Shown: positions 35,948-44,245 of the stretch, piece after piece
How the letters are laid out: each line of letters starts with the position of its first letter
Numbering within the stretch: position 1 is the stretch's first letter
NCBI GenBank assembly: GCA_016744795.1
Contig: JADGDR010000003.1
Coordinates: 124,001-188,000, forward strand
DNA from: Sulfurospirillum sp.
Lineage (GTDB): Bacteria; Campylobacterota; Campylobacteria; Campylobacterales; Sulfurospirillaceae
DNA: 64,000 nucleotides
Direction: 5' to 3'
Notes under the pieces: model-generated
What the model was told of the DNA's origin: nothing
Seen by the model: the letters and a program-made list of their open reading frames with translations, nothing else
Database searches by the model: none
Translations under genes and position numbers: made by a program

Positions 35948-38900
35948 ATGGACTTAATTAAATTTTCAATCAAAAATCCTGTGACTATTGTAGTTTCAGT
36001 TTTAATAGTTTTGATATTTGGTTTTATCTCTTTAGATAAATTACCATATCAACTAACTCCTTCTGTTATGAAACCAGAAATTAAAATCACTACTTTTTGG
36101 TCAGGTGCAACTCCTCATGAGTTAGAACGAGAGATTATTGAAGAGCAAGAAGACGTACTAAAATCTTTAAATAATCTACTAAAATATGAATCATCTTCAA
36201 AAGACAACTATGCAGAATTAACTTTAACTTTTAGATTAGGTACGGATTTAAGAGTAGCACTGCAAGATGTTTCAAATAAATTAAATGAAGTTAGTGACTA
36301 TGCAAATGATGCAGAAGAGCCAATAATAGAAACAACATCAGCCTTTCCTGTCGTATGGTTAATGCTTCAAACGCTAGAAGGTAATAACAAGCCAATAGAT
36401 GAATATAAAACATTTTTTGATGATGAAATAAAATCTGTTATTAAAAGAGTAAATGGTGTATCTGGTACTACAAATACTGGTGGACGTAAAAAACAGATGC
36501 AAATCATTTTTGATACAAACAAACTTGCATCATATGGTTTAACAATAAACAAAGTTATTCAAACTTTACAAAGTGAAAATGTAGATACTGCGTCAGGTAT
36601 ATTAAATCTAGGAAGAAGAGCTTATAGAATAAGGACTGTACATAAGTTTACAAATATAAAAGATATTGAAAATGTAATATTAATATCAAATAGAGAACAA
36701 AGAGTAACAATTAAAGATATAGCAACAGTTAATTTTGGATATGAAACAGCTAGTTCAGTTGCTATGTATTTGGGCAAAAATGGAATTTTTTTAGGAGTTC
36801 AACCAAACTCAACTGTTAATCTTGTAGAAATGACAAATAATGTAGAAAAGGTTGTAAATAAACTTAACAATGGAATTTTAAAAGACAAAGGTTTAAAAAT
36901 AAAATGGATTTATGATCAAAGACCTTATATAGTTGGTTCTGTTGATTTAGTACAAAAAAACATTATGATAGGAGCTTGTTTAGCTGTTATGATGTTGATT
37001 ATATTTTTAAGAGCAATTTCTCCCACCATTGTAGTTTCTATTGCTATTCCTATCTCTATTATTGGTACTTTTATAATATTGAATTTAACAGGAAGAAGTT
37101 TAAACACAATCTCTCTTGCTGGAATATCTTTTGCTGTTGGTATGTTAGTTGATTCTGCCATTGTAGTTTTAGAAAATATTGACAGGCATAGAAAAGAAGG
37201 AATGAGCATAGCAGATGCTGCTTATCTTGGTGCTAGCGAAGTATGGGGTGCATTAATAGCTAGTGTTTTAACTACAATCGCTGTATTTTTACCAATTATA
37301 TTTTTAGAAGATGAAGCTGGTCAACTATTTAAAGACATAGCAATTGCAGTTACTTCTGCTGTAACATTATCTCTGTTTGTCTCTATTTCTGTTATTCCAA
37401 TGTTCTGGAAAAAATTTGCATCATTTTCATCAAAAAAACACAAGAAAATAGGAATAATTGAAATATTTGGTTATAAAATTGTTAATTTTATAATGTACTT
37501 TGTAGAACTATCATTAAAAAATATATTTTCAAAAATAATTACTATTGGATCTTTAGCAATCATATCTATTGCTATTATCTATTTTTTATTTCCTAAACTT
37601 GATTATTTACCTAAAGGAAATAAAAATCTTATTTATAATATTATGATGCCACCTCCTGGACTTTCATATCAAGAAAGATACAATATGGGAGAGTATTTAA
37701 TGAACCAAGTTAAACCACATATCAATAAAGATATAAATGGAATTCCAGGAGTCAATAGAGCCTTTTACGCCTCTAAGGGTGATTTTAATCTATTTGGGGC
37801 CACTTCAATGCATGAAAATAGAGCAAAAGAGCTTATACCTATGTTTAAACCTATGATAAACTCTGTACCTTCTGTTTTTGGTATATCTTTACAATCAGGA
37901 ATATTTGAAAATGGTATTGGAAAAGGTAATAGTGTTGATATAGACATAAGTGGTACAAAAATTGAAGATATTGCTAGTGTTGGTGGTCAACTTTTTGGAG
38001 CGATTAAAAAAGCAGTTAAGGGGTCACAAGTAAGACCTATACCATCAATTGAACTAATATATCCTGAAGTTAGAATCAAACCAAATCAAGATGCCTTAAA
38101 AGCAGTAGGACTTAGCTCCTTAAAATTTGGAATAGGGATTGATACTTTAATGAGTGGAAGAAAAATAGGTGACTTTGCACAAGACGGCAAAAAGAAAATC
38201 GATTTGATTTTAAAAGCATCAGATGAATCTATTCAAACACCACAAGATATTATGTCAGCACAAATAGCTTTGCCTAACTCTTCGGTCGTTAGTGTATCAT
38301 CTCTTGCAAATTATGAAAATACTACTGGAATATCTGCCATAAGGCATCTTGGTGGAAAAAGGACAATTACCTTAAAAGTTACTCCACCATCAGGAATGAC
38401 TATTGATGAGGCAATGAAAACAATAAACTCTACACTAAAAAATATGAAAGCAAAAGGAGAAATATCAAATAAAGTCAATATTAGTATATCAGGAACTGCT
38501 GATAAATTATCTCAAACAATACAAATGTTAAGTATGAATTTTATTTTAGCAATACTTATTATATATCTTCTTATGTCAGCACTATTTAAAAACTTTTTAT
38601 ATCCAATAGTTATACTTTTTACAGTTCCTTTAGCGACTGCTGGTGGATTTATAGGCTTAGCTTTAACAAATAAATTTATAGCACCCCAGCCTTTAGATAT
38701 TTTAACAATGTTGGGTTTTATTATCCTTACAGGAATAGTTGTAAATAACGCAATATTAATAGTCCATCAAAGCCTAAACTACATTAGAAATGAAAACATG
38801 GAGCATAAACAAGCCGTAATTGCTGCAACAAAAACAAGAATTAGACCAATTTATATGAGTTCATTAACTTCAATTTTTGGTATGTTACCATTAGTTTTAA

Positions 38901-39061
38901 TTCCAGGAGCTGGAAGCGAATTTTATAGAGGATTAGGCTCTGTCATAACTGGTGGTTTAGCATTTAGTACAATTTTTACAATTTTTGTAACACCAGCACT
39001 TTTAATGTTTTTTATAAAACTTATAGAAGCAAGTAAAAGACTAAAACGAGGAAAAAAATAA
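35948..39061 (+). CDS. RND multidrug/metabolite efflux pump (HAE-1 type)
   Basis: The 1037 residues form the twelve-helix RND layout with two large periplasmic loops. Recognisable are VSVLIVLIFGFISLDKLPYQ at the start, FWSGATPHELEREI near 50, helix 4 ISFAVGMLVDSAIVVLENID near 390 with a single Asp of the proton relay, FLPIIFLEDEAGQLFKDIA and helix 11 FIILTGIVVNNAILIVHQSL near 925. The AcrB Lys940 position region reads VVNN, as in many non-AcrB HAE pumps. The substrate is unknown. Its Fur-like promoter is unusual for a drug pump and fits export of an iron-related compound. Confidence 0.9.
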   Translation: MDLIKFSIKNPVTIVVSVLIVLIFGFISLDKLPYQLTPSVMKPEIKITTFWSGATPHELEREIIEEQEDVLKSLNNLLKYESSSKDNYAELTLTFRLGTDLRVALQDVSNKLNEVSDYANDAEEPIIETTSAFPVVWLMLQTLEGNNKPIDEYKTFFDDEIKSVIKRVNGVSGTTNTGGRKKQMQIIFDTNKLASYGLTINKVIQTLQSENVDTASGILNLGRRAYRIRTVHKFTNIKDIENVILISNREQRVTIKDIATVNFGYETASSVAMYLGKNGIFLGVQPNSTVNLVEMTNNVEKVVNKLNNGILKDKGLKIKWIYDQRPYIVGSVDLVQKNIMIGACLAVMMLIIFLRAISPTIVVSIAIPISIIGTFIILNLTGRSLNTISLAGISFAVGMLVDSAIVVLENIDRHRKEGMSIADAAYLGASEVWGALIASVLTTIAVFLPIIFLEDEAGQLFKDIAIAVTSAVTLSLFVSISVIPMFWKKFASFSSKKHKKIGIIEIFGYKIVNFIMYFVELSLKNIFSKIITIGSLAIISIAIIYFLFPKLDYLPKGNKNLIYNIMMPPPGLSYQERYNMGEYLMNQVKPHINKDINGIPGVNRAFYASKGDFNLFGATSMHENRAKELIPMFKPMINSVPSVFGISLQSGIFENGIGKGNSVDIDISGTKIEDIASVGGQLFGAIKKAVKGSQVRPIPSIELIYPEVRIKPNQDALKAVGLSSLKFGIGIDTLMSGRKIGDFAQDGKKKIDLILKASDESIQTPQDIMSAQIALPNSSVVSVSSLANYENTTGISAIRHLGGKRTITLKVTPPSGMTIDEAMKTINSTLKNMKAKGEISNKVNISISGTADKLSQTIQMLSMNFILAILIIYLLMSALFKNFLYPIVILFTVPLATAGGFIGLALTNKFIAPQPLDILTMLGFIILTGIVVNNAILIVHQSLNYIRNENMEHKQAVIAATKTRIRPIYMSSLTSIFGMLPLVLIPGAGSEFYRGLGSVITGGLAFSTIFTIFVTPALLMFFIKLIEASKRLKRGKK

Positions 39062-40326
39062 TGAAAAATAAAATACTAATATTATCTCTGGGCATAGGTA
39101 TAAACCTATTTGCCCTTGATATAAATCAAGCTGTAGATTTTGCTTTAAAAAATAACTATAGTTTAAAACAACAACAATATATAGTAGATGAATCAAAAAC
39201 ATCATTAGATTTATCTAAAACTGCGTATCATCCTAAATTGGACTTAAATTATAACTATAACAATAGAGATAAAAAAATCATAGGTCAAATTGATGAAGAT
39301 TCAGGTTTTAATGCAACTCTATCATATAATCTTTTTAATGGTTTTAGTGATAAATATCATATTGTTGCTAGCAAAAATTTGTTAAATTATAAAAAACTAA
39401 CGCTGGATGCTTTTAAAGAAGATTTTATTTTAAATGTAAAAAATATTTATATCACATATTTATTAAAACAAAAGAATACACAAACTTTACATGAAGCTTT
39501 AAAGCTATATAAAAAACAATACTTTGATACAAAAAATTATTTTGACCAAGGTTTAATTGCACAAAATGATTTGCTCGAAGTAGAAGTAGTTATGCTTCAA
39601 TCCAAACAAAATTATCAAAATGCAAAAAGTGATCAAAAAATTGCAAAAAAAAGATTAGAAAATATTTTAGTTATAACTTTAAATGAAAATGAAAATATAA
39701 ATGAACTCAATGAAAATAGACAAACAGCTATAAACTTTGACAACAAAAAGCTAAATAATAGAAGTGAGGTTAAAGCATTAGAGCAATTAAAAGAAAACTA
39801 CACAAATATTGCTTATGCAATAAAAGGGAATTTTTATCCCAAGATAAATGCAACACTTACATACAATAAATATGGTGATGATATTTTTCCTGATGGTAGA
39901 ACAAACTACCCAAAAAATCAAACAGTAGGAGCAATTACATTAAAATGGAATCTATACAATGGTGAGAAAGACAAACTATCTATAGTTGTTTATAATCAAA
40001 AAATAAATCAAATTAAAATGCAAATAGAAGACTTAAAACTACAAATAAAATTACAATACGAACAAGCGAAAGAAGTCTTATATGTTGCAAAATTAAACTT
40101 AAAAACAGCAATAAAAGCAAGAAAACAAGCTGAAGTCAACTACATAATAGTAAAAAATAAAGTAAAAGAAGGAATATCTACAAATTCAGATTTAATAGAT
40201 GCAAATTATCTATTGAAAAAATCAAAACAAAATTATTTTATGGCATTTTACAATCAATATTTAGCTATTGCTACTTTACAGAGAATTTTAGAAGAAGGCA
40301 TAACAAAGGAATTAGCTAAACTTTAG
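39061..40326 (+). CDS. TolC-like outer membrane efflux protein
   Basis: The 421 residues start with a signal peptide ending near LFALDINQ. The mature part has two homologous coiled-coil/beta halves (LKNNYSLKQQQYIVDESKTS and YAIKGNFYPKINATLTYNKYG) typical of the OEP family. The ATG shares a base with the pump stop (TAATG). It overlaps recR tail-to-tail by 11 bases, which leaves no room for a classical terminator between them. Confidence 0.9.
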   Translation: MKNKILILSLGIGINLFALDINQAVDFALKNNYSLKQQQYIVDESKTSLDLSKTAYHPKLDLNYNYNNRDKKIIGQIDEDSGFNATLSYNLFNGFSDKYHIVASKNLLNYKKLTLDAFKEDFILNVKNIYITYLLKQKNTQTLHEALKLYKKQYFDTKNYFDQGLIAQNDLLEVEVVMLQSKQNYQNAKSDQKIAKKRLENILVITLNENENINELNENRQTAINFDNKKLNNRSEVKALEQLKENYTNIAYAIKGNFYPKINATLTYNKYGDDIFPDGRTNYPKNQTVGAITLKWNLYNGEKDKLSIVVYNQKINQIKMQIEDLKLQIKLQYEQAKEVLYVAKLNLKTAIKARKQAEVNYIIVKNKVKEGISTNSDLIDANYLLKKSKQNYFMAFYNQYLAIATLQRILEEGITKELAKL

Positions 40327-40879
40327 TTCTTGAATTTATAGCTTTTGAAAGTGAAAGCATATCAACATTCTCAAGGTGTACACCAGTAGGTACGCCTTGG
40401 GCTATCTTGGTAAATTCCAAATTAAACTCTTTTAGTTTGTCCTCAATAAAAATTATAACTGCGTCATTAGATAAAGATGGAGTCATAGCAAAAATAACTT
40501 CTTTAATTCCTTTGCAAATAACCTCTTTTAATTGAGCTACTCTCTCCTCTTCCAAACTATCTAAAACAAAATATACACCATCATATAGATTATTCTCTTC
40601 TATAACTAATATATCCTTTGCACTCTCTGTAATACAAAGCTTAGAGCTATCTCTATGCTCATCTAAGCATATATCACATATCTCATGCTCACTTAATCCT
40701 CCGCATCTCTCACAGCTTCTTATAGAACGAACTGCACTCTCTATTGCATTTGAAATTTTCATAGCGTTAAAAGTATCATTTAATATAAGATGATACGCAA
40801 ATCTTTGAGCAGATTTTTTCCCAACACTAGGCAAAGTGCTTAATGATTCAACAAGATTATCAAATTTTTCTAATTTCAT
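40316..40879 (-). CDS. recR: Recombination mediator RecR
   Basis: RecR helps RecO load RecA at gaps. The 187 residues show the N-terminal helix-hairpin-helix LVESLSTLPSVGKKSAQRFA, a zinc finger with four cysteines (CERCGG, CDICLDEHR) near 57-75 and a Toprim domain (LVIEENNLYDGVYFVLDS, IFAMTPSLSNDAV, IAQGVPTGVHLENVD). It shares a base with the downstream end of the kinase gene. The Toprim DxD region is as usual in RecR. Confidence 0.95.
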   Translation of the reverse strand: MKLEKFDNLVESLSTLPSVGKKSAQRFAYHLILNDTFNAMKISNAIESAVRSIRSCERCGGLSEHEICDICLDEHRDSSKLCITESAKDILVIEENNLYDGVYFVLDSLEEERVAQLKEVICKGIKEVIFAMTPSLSNDAVIIFIEDKLKEFNLEFTKIAQGVPTGVHLENVDMLSLSKAINSRTKV

Positions 40880-42111
40880 TAAATTAACTTCACTGAAAAT
40901 CGATGCATACCATCTATATATTCATAATTAAGTTCAAAATCATTTAATTTTGTGATATTTTTCACAATATAAAGACCAAGTCCTAGACCTTTTCTAATTT
41001 CACGAGAACCAGAAACAAAAGGTTTATAGTACGCTTCTATATCCATAGGAAACTCTTTTGCTCTATTTTCTATGTATAGTATATTTTCATCTACATATAC
41101 ATGAACAACTCTGTCATCTGCATATTTAATTGCATTATCCATAAGGTTTTTTATAGCAAGAGCAAAAGACTCAAAATCGGCTTTAACAACAACACTTGTA
41201 TCAATATCAACCTTTACATGTAAAGATTTTTTATCATCATCTAGCATCAACATATCTGTTGCACTATCAACAATGTCTACTAAATTATAGCATTGAAGTT
41301 GGAGAGAATAGTTTTTTGACACTATCTGTTCTATTTTAGAAAACTCATTTATTAATAAATCTAACCTCTCAAATATACTAATAAGTCTTTTTTTAGCTTT
41401 TTCATCTTGTATCATCTCAGAGACGATTCTGCCTTTACCTATAGGTGTTTTTAATTCATGCATGATAGTTCGCAAAAACAGTTGTCGAGAATGTATCAAA
41501 TCTCTTAGTTTTCCAGCAGCCCTATCAAACTCATTAGCAACTTCTGCTATCTCATCTTCTTTGTCACTTTTACAATCTATATCCATATCACCTGAGGCAA
41601 ACTTTCGTATCTGAGAACTCAACTCTTTAAGTGGTGAAATACTCCTAAAAATAGAAATATACATGGAAATAAGAATTATAAAAGCAACAACAAAACCTAT
41701 CCATAAAAGATCATTTGCTTTTCTTTTAAACTTTGATTCAAGAAGCACATTAGATATCATATTGTCTATATATAAATAGTATCTATCATTGTAACGTAAA
41801 GATGAAAAATTCCCCAGATCAGAGCTCTTTTTAAAAATAACAACTCCTTTTTCAATAACTGATGCTCTTAAGTTCTGATTTGTTACCCTTTTAAGTCCAA
41901 AGTTACCAAAATACTCGTTTATTCCATGAGGAGATAGATTGTTTCTATATAATATAAATATATAGTTTATAGACTGTAGTTGCCTCTCTTTCATTGCTTC
42001 TAAATCTTTTTCCGTTTGATACTTAAGTACCACCAAAAAAAACATACTTAACAATAAAATAGAAAAGATAAAAACTAACGTTATCTTGTTACTAAGAGAA
42101 TCATTTTTCAT
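40879..42111 (-). CDS. Sensor histidine kinase (ArsS-like)
   Basis: The 410 residues have a transmembrane helix (~10-28), a ~100-residue periplasmic loop, a second helix (~135-153), HAMP (FRSISPLKELSSQIRKFASG), the H-box LRTIMHELKTPIGKGRIVSE near 220, N-box AIKNLMDNAIKYADD and G-box KGLGLGLYIVKNI. It resembles ArsS, the acid/envelope-responsive kinase of Campylobacterota. The partner regulator gene lies seven bases upstream, and a Spy-like periplasmic gene completes a CpxRA-CpxP style set. Confidence 0.88.
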   Translation of the reverse strand: MKNDSLSNKITLVFIFSILLLSMFFLVVLKYQTEKDLEAMKERQLQSINYIFILYRNNLSPHGINEYFGNFGLKRVTNQNLRASVIEKGVVIFKKSSDLGNFSSLRYNDRYYLYIDNMISNVLLESKFKRKANDLLWIGFVVAFIILISMYISIFRSISPLKELSSQIRKFASGDMDIDCKSDKEDEIAEVANEFDRAAGKLRDLIHSRQLFLRTIMHELKTPIGKGRIVSEMIQDEKAKKRLISIFERLDLLINEFSKIEQIVSKNYSLQLQCYNLVDIVDSATDMLMLDDDKKSLHVKVDIDTSVVVKADFESFALAIKNLMDNAIKYADDRVVHVYVDENILYIENRAKEFPMDIEAYYKPFVSGSREIRKGLGLGLYIVKNITKLNDFELNYEYIDGMHRFSVKLI

Positions 42112-42118
42112 ACTGAGA

Positions 42119-42793
42119 TTAACCTATCAACTTATACCCTATTCCTCTTACAGATTGGATATATTTTGGTTCTTTTGAACTATCACCTATTTTTGCTCGA
42201 AGACGTCCTATGATAACATCTAGACTTTTTGAACCCTTATCTTTTAAAGATTTACAATTATATACAAGCTGTTCTCGAGAAATAGAAAAACCATGTTGTT
42301 TTAACATATACTCTAATATTTCAAATTCAGCAGGAGTTAAATTAATAGGTTCATCTTTTAAAAATATCTGATGTCTCTTCTCATCAAGTCTAAAGTCGCT
42401 ATCAGCTTTACCCTCTTCAGGTGCATTAACTTTTTTGTATCTTCTAATAAGGCTCTGGATTCTTGCATACATCTCTTTTGGATCGTAAGGTTTTGGTAAG
42501 TAGTCATCAGCCCCTATTTGAAGCCCAATAACTTTATCACTGACATCACTTCTTGCACTTGAAATTATAACTGGTATATCATATTTATCTACTACTTCTT
42601 TACACACTTCAAGTCCATCCATTCCAGGAAGTGTTAAATCAAGTATAAGTAAATCATAATTTTTTATGCCAGCACTAAGCCCAAGATAAGGATCTTCGTA
42701 GTTTGTTATTTTTATATTATATTGTGCGAGATATTCACTTAGTATTTCTGCAAATTCAGTATCATCTTCTATCATAAGTACATTTGTCATCAA
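42119..42793 (-). CDS. OmpR-family response regulator (ArsR/CpxR-like)
   Basis: The 224 residues contain a receiver with acidic pair MIEDDTEF, phospho-Asp in LLILDLTLPGMDGLE near 54, and Lys in DDYLPKPYDPKEMY near 104. A winged-helix output domain follows (PINLTPAEFEILEYMLKQHG, VIIGRLRAKIGD, YIQSVRGIGYKLIG). It is paired with the kinase seven bases downstream. The preceding leader (42794-42958) holds a degenerate copy of the 70-bp repeat family and a hairpin. Confidence 0.93.
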   Translation of the reverse strand: MMTNVLMIEDDTEFAEILSEYLAQYNIKITNYEDPYLGLSAGIKNYDLLILDLTLPGMDGLEVCKEVVDKYDIPVIISSARSDVSDKVIGLQIGADDYLPKPYDPKEMYARIQSLIRRYKKVNAPEEGKADSDFRLDEKRHQIFLKDEPINLTPAEFEILEYMLKQHGFSISREQLVYNCKSLKDKGSKSLDVIIGRLRAKIGDSSKEPKYIQSVRGIGYKLIG

Positions 42794-42806
42794 AAAACCT
42801 CTGTTA

Positions 42807-42888
42807 TTTTATTTCTTTTTTAACATGAATAAGTTCAAGCTAAATTCATATTATCTCTTGTAAAACAATACTCTGCTTTGGCAAGAAT
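42807..42888 (-). repeat. Degenerate relative of the 70-bp repeat, in the leader of the response regulator
   Basis: On the minus strand this stretch reads TTCTTGCCAAAG, then AGCTTGAACTTATTCATG, then AGAAATAAAA. The same blocks in the same order and orientation occur in the tandem unit at 47243-47431. It ends 14 bases before the regulator start codon. Confidence 0.45.
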
Positions 42889-42925
42889 TTAAATAATTAA
42901 AGGTTATTATATCATAAAAGTGGGT

Positions 42926-42957
42926 TATGAGAGTTTACATGTAAACCCTCATTTTTA
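42926..42957. terminator. Hairpin containing TTTACATGTAAA
   Basis: ATGAGAGTTTAC pairs with GTAAACCCTCAT with one mismatch, and TTTTTATTT follows on the plus strand. It lies right after the stop of the Spy-like gene. One copy of the dispersed palindrome forms its tip. Confidence 0.5.
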
Positions 42958-42958
42958 T

Positions 42959-43417
42959 TTAGCTATTTAAGTTTTTTTTCAATTGAGATACCTGTTCTTC
43001 TGTCAAAATTTTAAATACTTTTTCCATATGATTTGCTTTTATAGTTGTCATTTTTGTCTGCATACTATCAGTTTCTTTCATAAATGATTTTTTATCAAAT
43101 CCATTAGCACCTATAAAATTTATCATTCTAGCTTGAGGTTGTGTACCTCTTATCTTTCTCATTTCTAATCTCATCTCGTCTTTTAAAATTGAGAGCTTAA
43201 ACTGTTGGTCATTACTTAGATTAAGATTCGCAAACATCTGCATTCCAACACGATGATTCAGCCCCTTTTTCATGCCACGTTGCTGCATACCTTGTTGAGA
43301 AAATTGCCCTTGCACCATTCCTCTTTGTCCACCATTTTGACAATTTCTATTATATGCAAATGCTCCTGTTGCTAAAACTCCTACTAAAATCACAGTAGTT
43401 AAAATTTTCTTATTCAT
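42959..43417 (-). CDS. Spy/CpxP-like periplasmic protein
   Basis: The 152 residues start with a signal peptide ending near ATGAFA. A Gln/Gly/Met-rich stretch follows (GMVQGQFSQQGMQQRGMKKG), then a helical domain with two LTxxQ-like motifs (LNLSNDQQFKLSIL near 70, ILTEEQVSQLKKNL at the end). CpxP/Spy proteins are periplasmic chaperones or metal-stress sensors. It lies upstream of the two-component genes on the same strand, matching cpxP-cpxRA. The Met/Gln/His-rich part could bind metal. Confidence 0.8.
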   Translation of the reverse strand: MNKKILTTVILVGVLATGAFAYNRNCQNGGQRGMVQGQFSQQGMQQRGMKKGLNHRVGMQMFANLNLSNDQQFKLSILKDEMRLEMRKIRGTQPQARMINFIGANGFDKKSFMKETDSMQTKMTTIKANHMEKVFKILTEEQVSQLKKNLNS

Positions 43418-43506
43418 CTCATTTCCTTTATTTGGGTTAAACCCTTTTGATAATGAAAGTATAAAGTTTTAATTTTAACCACTCTATAACAGTTTGTTAA
43501 TCTGTT

Positions 43507-44133
43507 TTAATGAATCCATTTTTTTGCATCTTCATAGGTATCAAAATAGTTCATATTATTTGGTGTTAATTTATTTGCTATTGATGATGAAAGCTTACCT
43601 AGTTTTTTTGTTCCAACCACTGCAATTTTGTCGATAAGTTTAATATTTTTAAGATAAAAAACTAAATCTTCCCACATTGCTAACAAGCTAACACCATTCA
43701 TCTCTCTTATATCTACTAACGTATCTATAGACGATACCTTATGTTCACGAACAAGTGCTTCTAATTTTTCTTCAAAACTCTTTATATCTTCAATTGTCAG
43801 TTTTCCAGTTACATTTAACTCAGTATAAATTTTTGGAATACTTATTGAAGACTCTTTTTTTTCAATCTTTTTCGTAACTTCTTCAACAACCTCTTTTTTA
43901 TCAGGTTGATAAAGCATATGATGCCAAAAAGAAAATCCTATAAGTGCAACACCTGAACCAATATGAAGGTTTTTCATAAAATCATTTTTCATATAAAAAG
44001 AGGTTGCAGTGACAATACCAAGTGAAGCCGTCATTCCTATCTTTGCTATCTCTTTTTTAGTATCTAAATCAAGATTTAAGATTTTTCCTTTTTTTTCTGT
44101 CAAATTTTCTTTTTGCATTTTTACTCGTTTCAT
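43507..44133 (-). CDS. Membrane-anchored SpoIIAA-like (STAS-fold) protein
   Basis: The 208 residues begin with a basic segment and two short hydrophobic helices (IAKIGMTASLGIVTATSFYM, LHIGSGVALIGFSFWHHMLY); the HIGSG...FWHH pattern resembles heme-binding DUF4405-type helices. The C-terminal ~105 residues are a SpoIIAA-like domain of PF11964 type: LTIEDIKSFEEKLEALVREH, LVDIREMNGVS, IDKIAVVGTKKLGK and YFDTYEDAKKWI. Such domains bind lipids or act as regulatory modules. It is the last gene of the ferrosome-like locus and its start lies inside the small upstream ORF. Confidence 0.7.
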   Translation of the reverse strand: MKRVKMQKENLTEKKGKILNLDLDTKKEIAKIGMTASLGIVTATSFYMKNDFMKNLHIGSGVALIGFSFWHHMLYQPDKKEVVEEVTKKIEKKESSISIPKIYTELNVTGKLTIEDIKSFEEKLEALVREHKVSSIDTLVDIREMNGVSLLAMWEDLVFYLKNIKLIDKIAVVGTKKLGKLSSSIANKLTPNNMNYFDTYEDAKKWIH

Positions 44134-44194
44134 ATGTTAAAGCGGCTGTTATTACTGCTGCAATACCACTCGCTACTGGAAAAAAAATTGCCAT
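44069..44194 (-). CDS. Tiny single-helix membrane protein (41 residues)
   Basis: ATG 44194 has AAAGGG five bases before. The peptide starts MAIFFPVASGIAAVITAALT, a single glycine/alanine-rich transmembrane helix, followed by a very basic tail (KNAKRKFDRKKRKNLKS). It overlaps the SpoIIAA-like gene start by 65 bases in another frame. It resembles in design the other mini membrane proteins of this locus (one small-residue helix, Lys-rich tail). No family is recognised; coding is supported by ribosome site and composition only. Confidence 0.5.
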   Translation of the reverse strand: MAIFFPVASGIAAVITAALTYETSKNAKRKFDRKKRKNLKS

Positions 44195-44245
44195 GTTTAC
44201 CCTTTATGATATTAAATCTCATAATCATATCGAAATAAACTAAAT

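Noticed and set aside
29631-40315. Integrated mobile element
   Set aside because: Composition and motif content hint at acquisition, but no integrase, transposase, tRNA target or flanking direct repeat was seen.
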